A DNA stretch of 64,000 bases from Mucilaginibacter sp. 44-25. GTDB lineage: Bacteria; Bacteroidota; Bacteroidia; Sphingobacteriales; Sphingobacteriaceae. How positions within the stretch are numbered: the stretch's first letter is position 1; every line of letters begins with the position of its first letter. A program made the position numbers and the translations under genes. Below are positions 21,522-30,592 of this stretch, piece after piece. The DNA lies in contig MKTS01000004.1 of the NCBI GenBank assembly GCA_001898335.1, positions 1 to 64,000 on the forward strand. Direction: 5' to 3'. Below the pieces are notes generated by a model. It saw only the letters and a program-made list of their open reading frames with translations. It was not told the origin of the DNA and did no database searches.

Positions 21522-21770
21522 AGCCCTGCAGGTTAGCAGGACAAATATTAATTTAAGAAGGGGAACAGCCAATGATGAGCGACAGCAATATTCATGACAA
21601 CTATCACTTATTTGGGAAATCCGAGAGGATGGAGATAAGTGCTTACTCTAAAAATCTCCCTACATGCTTTTTAAATAGCGGCGGAATCGGTATTGAAATA
21701 CAATATCAATAAGCGCTCATTCATTTCGGCAGAGTAGATCTTCCAGACCCAGCGTTCCAGCAGTGTTTTT

Positions 21771-22290
21771 ATGGTGTTTTCGCCTGATGGATTTGCTTCG
21801 CTTCCCCGCGATTTTACCATAAACGACCCTGACAAGATGCCTTATCAGTCAACAGAAAATAACGGTTTCCTGAGTTACTATAATGAATTTAACAGCCATT
21901 GGCGGCTTACGGTTAAGGCGGCCTACGCCAAAGACCATTGGAGGGCACTAATTTCTTCGTTTCAAAGCACAATGCGCAACAGCTAAACCTCATTATGTGC
22001 CGGGCTACCGATAAGCGGCTGGATATCGATGTGCCGGCCAGCCAGCCTTACATCAGCGGCGAGTTTAACACGGGATCAATCAGTTATCATTTTTAAAAGG
22101 TATCCATGTAAACCGTAAGCATTTTCTATCCTATTCAGGATCTAAAGATCCAACGGACAACTAAACCCTGTATCCATTGGATGCCTACAACCCGGTTACG
22201 GGATCAGTTTTGATCCCAATGTGCGCACAGGTAACTTATCGGAGATCGTTACGGATCAACAGCCCATTAGTTACCAGGCAGCCTATGGCC
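21771..22290 (+). pseudogene. TonB-dependent siderophore receptor remnant
   Basis: Joining frames recovers a continuous stretch of outer-membrane receptor barrel: LPRDFTINDPDKMPYQ, ENNGFLSYYNEFN, WRLTVKAAYAKDHW, GTNFFVSKHNAQQLNL, QPYISGEFNTGSISYHF, then HFLSYSGSKDPTDN, LYPLDAYNPV and SFDPNVRTGNLSEI. At least four lesions are needed: a frameshift near 21944, a second near 22093, TAA at 22162-22164, and another frameshift near 22196. Signal peptide, plug and most of the barrel are gone on the left, and the right end passes abruptly into integrase sequence. This is a fragment, not a short gene. Confidence 0.75.
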
Positions 22291-22292
22291 CA

Positions 22293-22600
22293 AGGGTAAT
22301 AAAGATGAAGTTAAATCTATTAATAATTACCTTGAGGAAGTAAGGTTGGCCATTGGCAGCAGTTATAAAGAACTACAATTAAAGAGAAGGATGCTTTCAG
22401 CAAAGGCGGTTAAGGATCTCTATCTTGGAGCGGAACAAGAAGTTTATTCCATGAGCCGTCTTTTCAGCTATCACAATGAAATATCCACAACTGATCTGAA
22501 GTGGAGTACCCTGAAGCATTATTATGTAACCCAGCGTTATTTAGTGAAGTTTCTGGAGCAACAGTATAACGCCAGCGACATATACCTGCATCAGCTTGAT
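22293..22600 (+). pseudogene. Tyrosine recombinase (integrase) fragment, copy A
   Basis: Encodes part of the SAM-like core-binding region of a Bacteroidota-type phage integrase (GNKDEVKSINNYLEEVRL, SSYKELQLKRRMLSAKAVKDLYLG, RYLVKFLEQQYNASDIYLHQL). The arm-binding N-terminus and the catalytic domain are missing. It is joined at base 22601 to the tail of a helicase gene. About 230 bases of it are closely similar to the integrase fragment at 54061-54290. Confidence 0.8.
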
Positions 22601-22802
22601 AAATATGCTTGGCAGTATGCTGTTCACAGAGCAAACGCTCGCTGCGGTGGCAGCAAAATTCCCTCAAACACCCAAAAACCTCAGCGGCATCAAAGGGATC
22701 GGTCCTGAGAAGACGAACCGCTACGGCGCAGCGATACTGACCATGATCAGAACTTACGAGCATCAAAAGGGCGGTGTTGAAGCGCAAGTGACATTGTTTT
22801 GA
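22601..22802 (+). pseudogene. Helicase 3' fragment with HRDC-like tail, copy A
   Basis: Last 64 or so codons of the gene preserved more fully at 55131-56297. The HRDC-like stretch with SGIKGIGPEKTNRYG and the stop codon are conserved, but the catalytic part is absent, so no function is expected. It is fused out of frame to the integrase fragment. Confidence 0.8.
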
Positions 22803-22908
22803 GTTTGATAGACGGAAATCTAATATTTTACCCGCTAACGCAAAAACATCCGGATAAAACCTTCCGGTTGATGATTTATAACAAAATATTCAGGTTCCGC
22901 AATATCGA
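22601..22908 (+). repeat. Direct repeat A (308 bp), matching 56096-56406
   Basis: Near-identical to the second copy from AAATATGCTTGGCAG to the shared end AATATCGA, covering the helicase tail and about 105 bases of 3' flank. I count scattered single-base differences and a few one-base indels in A runs, roughly 93-95 per cent identity by eye. Same orientation as copy B, 33,495 bp away. Confidence 0.9.
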
Positions 22909-22916
22909 ATAGAAAA

Positions 22917-22941
22917 GGGCCGCTCTTTTCAGATACGGCCC
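22917..22941 (-). terminator. Terminator after the OmpA-family gene
   Basis: GGGCCG pairs with CGGCCC around a 13-base loop; on the minus strand the stem runs into CTTTTC. It lies 33 bases beyond the OmpA stop and starts nine bases after direct repeat A ends. Confidence 0.65.
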
Positions 22942-22974
22942 GAGTAGTATATTGGAATTTGTTTATAAATAGTT

Positions 22975-24300
22975 TTAAAACAGCGTAAACTCTACTCTTC
23001 TGTTCATTTGCCTTCCCTTAGCTGTTTTATTAGTTGCAATAGGTTGTAGCGAACCATAACCTGTTGCCTCAATTCGTGAGGCATTGGCGCCTTTTGATAC
23101 CAGGTAATTCTTCACAGCCTGCGCGCGCGCTTTAGACAAAGCCATATTTGCTTTCATGCTGCCCTTGCTATCTGTATGGCCTGCCAGTTTTAGGCTAAAA
23201 TCTTTTTGGATGAGCAATTCTGCTACGCGGTCTAAAGTTGGATATGAACGCTCTTTGATCTCGGCCTTGCCGTATGCAAACTCCAGGTTCTTAATGGCAT
23301 CGCCAATTACACGGCGGTCTTGCTGGGTAACTATTTCCTTTTCCTTAACCATAGTCATTGCCGGCAGTGGACAGCCTCCGCCATCTACCTTAGTGTTAAC
23401 GGGCGTACCCGGGCATTTGTCGTACTTGTTTGCTACGCCATCGTTATCATCATCAGCCATATCTTTTTCGTTTTGAAGGCGCTTTTGTTCTTCGGCCGCT
23501 AACCTGGCTTGTAACTGCGCGGCAGTTTCCTTAACTTCTTCGTGCACAACCGCTACTGTACTAAAGTTTTGCAGCGGGCGTGAATTTTTCTTACCAAAAC
23601 TGTATTCTATACCCAAGTGCGCGTAGGACATGTGATCATTTAAGCCGCTTTTATAACCGTCAAAGTTGTTTGTTCTTATAGAATAAACAGTGTAACCCAA
23701 ATCGATATTAACAGCCCGCGAAACACCTATCTTAAAACCGATACCAATTGGCAAGAACCAGCTTTTGCCATCGCCGCTTGTGGGCTGTGGTACATTAGCC
23801 ATTGGCGGTGGTGGGTTGCGCACCGTTGTTGAATAAGACATATAACCCACGCCTGCTGTAAGGTAAGGTACTATCACGGCGGGTTTTATTGATAAACTTA
23901 AATTAGGTACGGTGAAATAGCCCCGCAGATCCGCAGCCCAGTTAATATTGGTTTCATAACCGCTCTGGTCCTGCCCGGCCACGCCCTCGGGGAAATTGTT
24001 TAGCTTGGATGCATTTACCTTTCCAAAAAGCACATCAGCCTGTACACCAAGACTGGACAAGATCTGCCTTTTCACAAAAAAAGAATAGCCAAATTTTTCA
24101 TGCGGTGTGCCGTAATCGCCATTGGTTTTACGGTTGAAGGGCGTCCAATGGGTTAAAAAGCCGCCATTAGCACCTATTGACCAGCGGCGCAGGTCATCAG
24201 TAGGCAATTTTGTTGTGTCGGTGCTGCTTGTTTGGGCAATACCTTGTGCAGAGATCGCCGACAGGCAAGCGATAAGGCACCAGTTTTTTAATGTTTTCAT
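22975..24300 (-). CDS. OmpA family outer-membrane protein with thrombospondin type-3 repeat
   Basis: 441 residues. A signal peptide (about 1-23, ending GIAQ) precedes a beta-barrel-like region to about 240 that ends GIEYSFGKK. An Ala/Gln/Glu-rich linker with RLAAEEQKRLQ and one calcium-type TSP3 unit, DDDNDGVANKYDKCPGTP (about 282-299), follow. The C-terminal OmpA peptidoglycan-binding domain (about 330-441) carries LAGHTDSKGS and NRRVEFTLF. It anchors the outer membrane to the cell wall. It is downstream of the exopolysaccharide genes on the same strand after a 60-base gap and has its own terminator. Confidence 0.9.
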   Translation of the reverse strand: MKTLKNWCLIACLSAISAQGIAQTSSTDTTKLPTDDLRRWSIGANGGFLTHWTPFNRKTNGDYGTPHEKFGYSFFVKRQILSSLGVQADVLFGKVNASKLNNFPEGVAGQDQSGYETNINWAADLRGYFTVPNLSLSIKPAVIVPYLTAGVGYMSYSTTVRNPPPPMANVPQPTSGDGKSWFLPIGIGFKIGVSRAVNIDLGYTVYSIRTNNFDGYKSGLNDHMSYAHLGIEYSFGKKNSRPLQNFSTVAVVHEEVKETAAQLQARLAAEEQKRLQNEKDMADDDNDGVANKYDKCPGTPVNTKVDGGGCPLPAMTMVKEKEIVTQQDRRVIGDAIKNLEFAYGKAEIKERSYPTLDRVAELLIQKDFSLKLAGHTDSKGSMKANMALSKARAQAVKNYLVSKGANASRIEATGYGSLQPIATNKTAKGRQMNRRVEFTLF

Positions 24301-24360
24301 TTTTGAAGAATCTTATATGTGACAGATCTATTAGCTATTTGAGTTTATCAACTTCATATA

Positions 24361-25206
24361 TCAGTAGGCGTTTTTATTGCCGGCCAGAGTATACACCACG
24401 GTTAAAAAAATGATGTACATATCCAGCAAAAAGGTCCAGTTCTTTAAGTACCATACATCGGCATCCACGCGATTCAGCATTTCACCTACTGTAGCCGTTC
24501 GGCCACGCAAACCGTTGGCTTGTGCCCAACCGGTAATACCCGGCTTTACGAGGTGGCGTATCATGAAATGTTCTATCAGTTCAGAATACTCGCGTGTTTG
24601 AGAAAGCATGTGCGGCCGCGGACCAACTACAGACATATCACCCATCAGCACGTTAAAAAATTGCGGTAGCTCATCAAGATTGGTGCGCCGTAGAAAAGCG
24701 CCTATCCTGGTTATACGGGGGTCGCCTTTGGCGGTTTGCAGCTTATCACAATCATCATTCATGTACATGCTACGAAACTTATAGCAGGCGAAACTTCGGT
24801 TATCGCGCGATGAACGTTCCTGTGAAAAAATCACCGGGCCCTTAGATTCAAGCCTGATGAGCAGGGCTATAATAGGTAGTAGCCAGCTTAAAATGAAAAT
24901 GATAACAGCCAACGAAAAAACAATGTCAAAAATCCTTTTACTGGCGCGAAACCAGTAATTATTTTTGTAAAATATATTTTCATTTTCAGCCTCTATTAGT
25001 AATCCGTTAAAGGTTAATGCATTATTTATGAACAGATTGGCTCGGGCAGGAAAAGTTATGCGGGCGTATGGTTGCGCCATATACCGGGTAAGTTCTTTGT
25101 AGTAAGCTGCACGCAAGGCCGGTTTAAACAATTGATGATAGCTGTTTGAAAACCCATCCTGGATCAAAATGGAGATGATACGGCTAAGGGATGTAACTCT
25201 TTCCAT
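24361..25206 (-). CDS. Sugar-phosphate transferase initiating exopolysaccharide synthesis (PF02397 type)
   Basis: 281-residue membrane enzyme that transfers a hexose-1-phosphate to undecaprenyl phosphate, the first step of repeat-unit assembly. One membrane helix (about 98-118) precedes the catalytic domain, with [21 protein letters not shown] near 133-153, [20 protein letters not shown] near 175-194, GPRPHM, and a late [12 protein letters not shown] block. It is shorter than WbaP-type proteins because it lacks the four-helix N-terminal bundle. Last gene of the DUF1972 transferase-wza-transferase operon, 49 bases after wza. Confidence 0.92.
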   Translation of the reverse strand: MERVTSLSRIISILIQDGFSNSYHQLFKPALRAAYYKELTRYMAQPYARITFPARANLFINNALTFNGLLIEAENENIFYKNNYWFRASKRIFDIVFSLAVIIFILSWLLPIIALLIRLESKGPVIFSQERSSRDNRSFACYKFRSMYMNDDCDKLQTAKGDPRITRIGAFLRRTNLDELPQFFNVLMGDMSVVGPRPHMLSQTREYSELIEHFMIRHLVKPGITGWAQANGLRGRTATVGEMLNRVDADVWYLKNWTFLLDMYIIFLTVVYTLAGNKNAY

Positions 25207-25255
25207 AACTTATTTACTATCTATTAAACTTGTTTCAATAATCCGTTTTGTTGTT

Positions 25256-26053
25256 TTACTTGCGTGCTATAGTGAATATTAGCAGCGCTGTATTTAAAAA
25301 AAGCAGTCCCGGCTGCACTATGGTTGAGAAGTCCTGCATCTTCTCGTTCTTTATTGCCCTCCGGTTTTGTGCAACGTAAATAATGTCCTGACTTTGCAGG
25401 ATAATGGCCGGGTTTGATACCGTACGAAAATCATTCAGGTCGAAAAATAAAACCTGCGGATCTGTCATGCCGCCCCGCACTATTTTTATTTTCTTTTCGT
25501 CGCCTTTTTCTGTTAAGCCGCCGGCTTGCGCCAGTACATCGATCAGGTTAGTTTTATCGCTTGTTAGCATGTAGCTGCCAGGTGAACGCACTTCGCCAAA
25601 TACGGACACCTTCAGGTTCATTATTCGCAGGTCGATAATGGGGTTTTTAAGTACGGTGCGGGCGTAAAGCCCCTGTATTTTTTTGGCAGCCTCTAACTTG
25701 GTTAATCCGGCTACTTTTACTTTACCCAACACCGGCAGAGCAACTGTACTATCGTTTTCTACCTGGTAGGTTTGGGGTTGCGGCGCATTTGAAGAAGCGT
25801 TTGATGTACTACCACCACTCGGAACCGTAACCACATAGTTAATATCCTGCAGGTTGCGCATTTGCAGTATGTCCTGCGTTTGTATCTTGTATTCATAAGG
25901 GGCAGCGCCTGCAATTGAAGGGGAATTTGTAGCCGCTAAGTGCGTTTCAAAAAGCAATTGATTTTGCTTGTATGAACAGGATATGCCTACTAACAAGTAG
26001 GCTAATGCGGTTAGGGTATAACACAAAAGGCGTATAGGTTTTTTGTGCATCAT
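25256..26053 (-). CDS. wza: Polysaccharide export outer-membrane lipoprotein (Wza-like)
   Basis: 265 residues with a lipoprotein signal ending LVGISCSY. The polysaccharide export domain (about 50-140, with YKIQTQDILQMRN and VALPVLGKVKVAG) is followed by one SLBB domain (about 150-210, VSVFGEVRSPGSYML) and a C-terminal helix, LNTALLIFTI. Family members form the outer-membrane channel for capsule or exopolysaccharide. It lies 11 bases after the DUF1972 glycosyltransferase and pairs functionally with the Wzc-like kinase encoded at the other end of the cluster. Confidence 0.92.
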   Translation of the reverse strand: MMHKKPIRLLCYTLTALAYLLVGISCSYKQNQLLFETHLAATNSPSIAGAAPYEYKIQTQDILQMRNLQDINYVVTVPSGGSTSNASSNAPQPQTYQVENDSTVALPVLGKVKVAGLTKLEAAKKIQGLYARTVLKNPIIDLRIMNLKVSVFGEVRSPGSYMLTSDKTNLIDVLAQAGGLTEKGDEKKIKIVRGGMTDPQVLFFDLNDFRTVSNPAIILQSQDIIYVAQNRRAIKNEKMQDFSTIVQPGLLFLNTALLIFTIARK

Positions 26054-26064
26054 CTTAATTGTTT

Positions 26065-27213
26065 TTAGTTAAATGTGATCTGACCTTCGCTAACCTTCGC
26101 CTGTCTCTTTTCTGCTTTTTCGTTCACTATCTGCTCAAAATGAGCAGCATAAGAATCAACAACATTATCGATATTGTAAAAATTCTTTATCCTATCGCGG
26201 TTGTTCAGCACCATAGCGTTGTACTCACCGGTGCCTTTATCAATGCTGTTGATGTATTGTGCTACATCATTTGAGGTGTTGAAATACCAGGCATTTTCGT
26301 TAAGCACAGCGCGGTTAAATACATTATCGCTGGCGCAGATAAGCGCGTTGGATGCCATGGCTTCTAACAAAGATGGGTTCGTGCCGCCTACTGTATGGCC
26401 GTGGAAATAGAGGTTTGAGTAATACCTGAGATTATTAAGCTTATCGCCACTGAATATTCCCCCGCAGAAAATGATGTTAGGGTTAAACTTGAATTTTTTA
26501 ACCAGGTAATTACCAAACACATTATCTGTACTACCTACTACCAGGAATTTGTGTACCGAACCGGTTAGGCAATAACCATCCAATATCGTTTCTATGCTGT
26601 TCTCGGGTTCCATACGCGCGATCAGCATGTTGTATTGGTAGGGCATCAAACCATACTCAAGCAAAACGGCAGGATCATTATCATTAAATAAAGTAGCACC
26701 GTAAGGTATAAACACCGGTTCCTTGCCGTATTTATTATTAAGATAGCGCTGTATCTCAGTGGAGTCGGCAATAAGGTGATCGCTGGTGAGTACAGCCAGA
26801 CGCTCTGCCATGCGCAAAAAAGCTTTCGCACTTTTTGAGTACTTAGCCCTGTTCCACTCCATACCATCCATGTTAGTAGTGATCACAGATTGTGTGGGTA
26901 ACATCCAACCCCATATAGCGCTACTGGTATAGCCCAATTGCAGTATAACATCAAAGCTTCTTTTGCGGGCGTCTTTTATACAATTAAGGTCATAAATAAA
27001 CTGCCCGGCTGTGCCTAACTTATATTCGGGATCATAACGATGGCATATCTCAACACCGTTCCATTCCTTTTGCTGGTAAGGGTGGTTGTGCGAATTGTAA
27101 ACCGTCACTTCAAAGCCTCTTTTTACCAAACCAACCGACAAGTATTCTGCACATTGTTCAAACCCGCCGTAGTTGTTAGGGATACCTCTTGTTCCAATGA
27201 TAGCGATGCGCAT
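26065..27213 (-). CDS. DUF1972/GT4 glycosyltransferase (rhamnosyltransferase-like)
   Basis: 382-residue cytosolic glycosyltransferase of the GT-B fold. The N-terminal signature IAIIGTRGIPNNYGGFEQCAE identifies the DUF1972 group, often annotated as rhamnosyltransferases, and the C-terminal domain carries HGHTVGGTNPSLLEAMAS near 292-309 with the family's Glu. The sugar is not deducible. First gene of a minus-strand operon with wza and the initiating transferase. Its upstream region holds one of the 9-bp GTTCA repeat arrays. Confidence 0.88.
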   Translation of the reverse strand: MRIAIIGTRGIPNNYGGFEQCAEYLSVGLVKRGFEVTVYNSHNHPYQQKEWNGVEICHRYDPEYKLGTAGQFIYDLNCIKDARKRSFDVILQLGYTSSAIWGWMLPTQSVITTNMDGMEWNRAKYSKSAKAFLRMAERLAVLTSDHLIADSTEIQRYLNNKYGKEPVFIPYGATLFNDNDPAVLLEYGLMPYQYNMLIARMEPENSIETILDGYCLTGSVHKFLVVGSTDNVFGNYLVKKFKFNPNIIFCGGIFSGDKLNNLRYYSNLYFHGHTVGGTNPSLLEAMASNALICASDNVFNRAVLNENAWYFNTSNDVAQYINSIDKGTGEYNAMVLNNRDRIKNFYNIDNVVDSYAAHFEQIVNEKAEKRQAKVSEGQITFN

Positions 27214-27338
27214 AGTGTATATTATTAGCTATATCTTATTGCTAATACCCTGAGGTATTAGACCTGTATTTGTAATAAATGCGTTAAAACAATACTCTAT
27301 ATTACATCAAAAAACCCCGAAATTTTGCTCTCCAGGCC

Positions 27339-27375
27339 TATATGAACGAAATGAACAGGCGTGAATAGCGTGAAC
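27339..27375 (-). promoter_or_regulatory. 9-bp GTTCA-type repeat array upstream of the DUF1972-wza-transferase operon
   Basis: Read on the minus strand: GTTCACGCT, ATTCACGCC, one spacer base, GTTCATTTC, GTTCATATA. These are four units in two exact 9-bp-spaced pairs, 126-162 bases before the glycosyltransferase ATG, in the intergenic region shared with the divergent acyltransferase. Related arrays occur before wzc and before the adhesin. No protein is known to me to bind this pattern. Confidence 0.7.
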
Positions 27376-27518
27376 GAAATAGACTGTAGCCAAAGCGCTG
27401 AATAATTTAGCTTACCACGATTAAAGACAGTTGAGCAACTGGGAAAATGGATAGAAATACCTTATTATTTAACAGTTTTTGCGACGTACCCAATTAGTTG
27501 AATAATGAGATCAAACCC

Positions 27519-28184
27519 ATGAAAAATTTATTAAAATTCGTCACCAGGATAAACCTGAAAACCATCCGCTTTAACTTTAAATACTTCCCGCTTAAAACGG
27601 CTATCAAATTCCCGGTACTTATCTCAAACAACGTTTTTTTGCACCAGATGAAAGGGAGGGTAATTATTAACGGCCCGATCAGAACTGCACTGGTGCAGAT
27701 AGGCTACGGCAAAATAGGTATTGCTGATTTTAAACGTTCACGGGCCATATGGGAGGTACATGGCGATGTTATTTTTAACGGGCGTGCATTTATCATGCAT
27801 GGCTGCAAGCTAAATGTAAGCAAGGGGGCACAACTGATATTTGGTAATGATTTTAACATGAGCACCGAGTGCGCTATAGTGGCTGCTAAGAAAATAGAGA
27901 TAGGTAACCACAGCGGCATCTCATGGGAAAGCCTGGTGATGGATACGGATTTCCATCATATAGCTGATGAAACCGGGACAGTCTTTAATCACCCAAAAGA
28001 AATTATTATTGGTGATAATGTGTGGGTGGCCTGCAAATGCACTATTTTGAAAGGTGCTGTTATCCCTAACGGCTGTGTTGTTGCGGCAAATTCGATGATC
28101 ACTAAACCGCTTGCTGGCGAGAACAACATCTTTGGCGGCAACCCGCTAAGGGTCCTGAAAAGCGGAATTTCGTGGTGGTATTAA
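27519..28184 (+). CDS. Left-handed beta-helix acyltransferase
   Basis: 221 residues from the ATG at 27519 ([14 protein letters not shown]); an upstream TTG is less likely. Hexapeptide repeats run from about residue 60 to the end, with [19 protein letters not shown], then [18 protein letters not shown] and NPLRVLKSG. Probably O-acetylates a sugar of the exopolysaccharide or its lipid-linked precursor in the cytosol. It is the only plus-strand gene of the polysaccharide cluster: divergent from the DUF1972 gene and convergent with the next acyltransferase, whose stop it overlaps by four bases. Confidence 0.85.
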   Translation: MKNLLKFVTRINLKTIRFNFKYFPLKTAIKFPVLISNNVFLHQMKGRVIINGPIRTALVQIGYGKIGIADFKRSRAIWEVHGDVIFNGRAFIMHGCKLNVSKGAQLIFGNDFNMSTECAIVAAKKIEIGNHSGISWESLVMDTDFHHIADETGTVFNHPKEIIIGDNVWVACKCTILKGAVIPNGCVVAANSMITKPLAGENNIFGGNPLRVLKSGISWWY

Positions 28185-28723
28185 ATGATGGGTAATACGT
28201 ACTCGCCTAAACTGTAAATTAAGTTCGGATTGCGGTCGGCTATTTTTTTTGCCGGGGTGCCACCCACTACCGTATAAGGCGTAACATCACGTGTAACCAC
28301 GGCTCCCGCAGCTACCACCGCGCCCCTGCCAATTGTTACTCCGGGTAATATAATGGCCCTTGAGCATATCCAGGTATAATCTTCAATAACCACCGGTGCA
28401 CCTGCCTGTGCAAAATCCGGGCTATTATAATCATGATGTAGTGTCCATATCATTACCTCGTTACTGAGGTTTACATTACTGCCGATACTCAAACCCATAC
28501 GTGCATCTAACAGAGCCTTGTGCCCAATGATGGTGTCGTGCCCGATGCTCATCTTCCAGGGCGAACGTACTTCAAACCCTCTGTAGAGGCCAACATTCCG
28601 GTCTATTTTTGCCCTTAGCATTTTTAACAACCCCACTCTAAGTGTGTGAAAAGGTAAGAGGGATATCAATCCACAAGCCATATAAATGCATGACCCTTTA
28701 AATTTCTGATATTCGTTTGCCAT
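28181..28723 (-). CDS. Left-handed beta-helix acetyltransferase (WcaF-like)
   Basis: 180 residues; hexapeptide repeats occupy about 60-165. The active-site loop [12 protein letters not shown] supplies a likely catalytic His, followed by [16 protein letters not shown] and [10 protein letters not shown], typical of colanic-acid-type acetyltransferases using acetyl-CoA. It is the last gene of the operon that starts at wzc, 14 bases after the preceding acyltransferase. The acceptor sugar is unknown. Confidence 0.87.
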   Translation of the reverse strand: MANEYQKFKGSCIYMACGLISLLPFHTLRVGLLKMLRAKIDRNVGLYRGFEVRSPWKMSIGHDTIIGHKALLDARMGLSIGSNVNLSNEVMIWTLHHDYNSPDFAQAGAPVVIEDYTWICSRAIILPGVTIGRGAVVAAGAVVTRDVTPYTVVGGTPAKKIADRNPNLIYSLGEYVLPII

Positions 28724-28737
28724 CGCTAATAAAATTT

Positions 28738-29466
28738 TCAGGCTGATCTTGATACTTCTACCCCATTATTTTGGTTGGTGATGCGACGCTTGATGACCTT
28801 AGCAGGCACGCCTCCAGCTACAGAGTTTGCAGGTATAGACTTGTTAATTACGCTTCCTGCCGCTATCACACAACCATCACCAATTTCAACGCCATCTAAA
28901 ATAGTTACCGCCGCACCTATCCAACAGTTATTACCGATGATAACACCTTGCCGGGTTACGCCCTGATTCTTAATGATCACGTCCATGTTTTGAAAAACAT
29001 GATTCTCTGAAAAAATCTTAACGCCCGGCCCTATGATCACGTCTTTGCCAATAGTTACTCCGCCTTGCCCCGCGATAAAGGCTCCCGCATTAATACCCGT
29101 GTTGTTACCGATGCTTACACCAACACCTTTATTAGCCACAACGCCAGTACAAACTATAGAACCGTCGCGGGAAATGCTCACGTTATCCCCTATTTGGATG
29201 CCCCTTTCTGAAAGTGCGTTGAGGTAAACATCATCTTCCAGTATCAAATTTTTGCCAGCCCTTACCAAGTGTGCGTGTTTTACTTTTACACCCGTTCCCA
29301 CGAACGTTATTCCCTGCGTTTTTATAAACAATTTAAGCCAACAACCGCGCAAAACCTGACCCGCCCTGCCTGATAAGATGATCATCAGGTCGCGCAAGCT
29401 GTACCTGCATTCCCATTTATAATTGGGATCGCGCTTTAGTTTTGCTATCAATTTCTCAATTAACAC
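28738..29466 (-). CDS. Left-handed beta-helix acyltransferase
   Basis: 242 residues from a GTG start overlapping the upstream glycosyltransferase by 11 bases; an internal ATG near residue 27 would delete the conserved [13 protein letters not shown] lead. Hexapeptide repeats follow from about 65: [61 protein letters not shown], ending [12 protein letters not shown]. Probably an acetyltransferase decorating the exopolysaccharide repeat unit. Confidence 0.85.
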   Translation of the reverse strand: MLIEKLIAKLKRDPNYKWECRYSLRDLMIILSGRAGQVLRGCWLKLFIKTQGITFVGTGVKVKHAHLVRAGKNLILEDDVYLNALSERGIQIGDNVSISRDGSIVCTGVVANKGVGVSIGNNTGINAGAFIAGQGGVTIGKDVIIGPGVKIFSENHVFQNMDVIIKNQGVTRQGVIIGNNCWIGAAVTILDGVEIGDGCVIAAGSVINKSIPANSVAGGVPAKVIKRRITNQNNGVEVSRSA

Positions 29467-30592
29467 AGGCTTCTTCCATTATGGTTAGTATCTGCTGCGC
29501 CGAACGTGACCACACAAACTTCCCTGCGTGCGCCAATCCTTTGGCCACCTTTTCGTTATACAGATCAGCATTATTTAAAAGCGTATCTATCTTTAGGGCT
29601 ATGTCACGGGGATTGTCCGGGTCTATATATATTGCTGCCTCTCCGCAAACCTCGGGCATGGCAGTTCGGTCTGATACAATGACCGGCACGCCGCATTTCA
29701 TTGCCTCCAGGGGTGGCAACCCAAATCCTTCGGCATAGGACGGGAAGCAGAAAATAGTTGCACAGGCATAAATCAGCCGCAGATCAGCCTCCGGCACATG
29801 ACCGGTAATAACGATGCGATCTGATATATTATGCATAGCGATCAAGGTTTCCAATTCGTCTGTTAGGTTATTACGCCCCCCAGCTATTACCAGCCGTATG
29901 TTTTGGTCACCGATATGCAACATGGCCTTAACCAGGTTTAGCAGGTTTTTACGAATATTTACCCGGCCTACAAAAAGCAGATACCTGGCTGGTAGTCCAT
30001 AGTTGTTAAGTACCGACCGCACTTCGGTATCACTGTAGAAACCTCTAGGTTTAAAGTTTTGATCAATACCGTGGTAAACCACATGGGTATTTAAACTGCC
30101 GGAAATCTTATTACTTATCAGCCTTTCCTTTTCGGATACCGATATAGCTATAACCGTATCTGACCTCAAAGCCAAACGTTTCATCTGGTTAAAATAAACC
30201 CTCTCGGTAGCTGTATAATATTCAGGATAGTCCAGGAACAGCACATCATGTATATAAGCTATTTTATGAAGCTTGCCCGGCCATGTACCTGCAAAATTTT
30301 GAAACAGTACAGCCTTTAATTTATGCCGTATAGCCTCAAAGGGAACCAAAAACTGGTTCACTAAAAGGTTAGGTATTCTTGGCAGACCAATCAGTTTAAC
30401 ATCCGCTGGAAACAAAGCCCGCGCTTGCCTTTTAAATTTTGATGGTATAAAAAGGTGCAGGTTAAAGCGACCATTGTTATGCAATATCATTTCGCTGACC
30501 AGATTCTTAACGACCATATTACCGCTGGGCGGACCGCTAAAGAACCACTTGGCATCAATACCAATATTTATTTTGTTCGGGGTGTTACTCAT
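29456..30592 (-). CDS. GT4 family glycosyltransferase
   Basis: 378-residue GT-B glycosyltransferase. The C-terminal donor domain has VGRVNIRKNLLNLVKAM near 208 and the EX7E motif in EGFGLPPLEAMKCGVPVIVS near 283-302, with Glu residues contacting the nucleotide sugar. The N-terminal acceptor domain starts IGIDAKWFFSGPPSGN. It resembles mannosyltransferases, but the sugar is not assignable. ATGA-type overlap with the upstream GT4 gene shows translational coupling. Confidence 0.9.
   Translation of the reverse strand: MSNTPNKINIGIDAKWFFSGPPSGNMVVKNLVSEMILHNNGRFNLHLFIPSKFKRQARALFPADVKLIGLPRIPNLLVNQFLVPFEAIRHKLKAVLFQNFAGTWPGKLHKIAYIHDVLFLDYPEYYTATERVYFNQMKRLALRSDTVIAISVSEKERLISNKISGSLNTHVVYHGIDQNFKPRGFYSDTEVRSVLNNYGLPARYLLFVGRVNIRKNLLNLVKAMLHIGDQNIRLVIAGGRNNLTDELETLIAMHNISDRIVITGHVPEADLRLIYACATIFCFPSYAEGFGLPPLEAMKCGVPVIVSDRTAMPEVCGEAAIYIDPDNPRDIALKIDTLLNNADLYNEKVAKGLAHAGKFVWSRSAQQILTIMEEACVN

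Noticed and set aside
21771-21986. Short complete gene of 71 residues
   Set aside because: It is an internal piece of a TonB-dependent receptor whose sequence continues in other frames after 21944.
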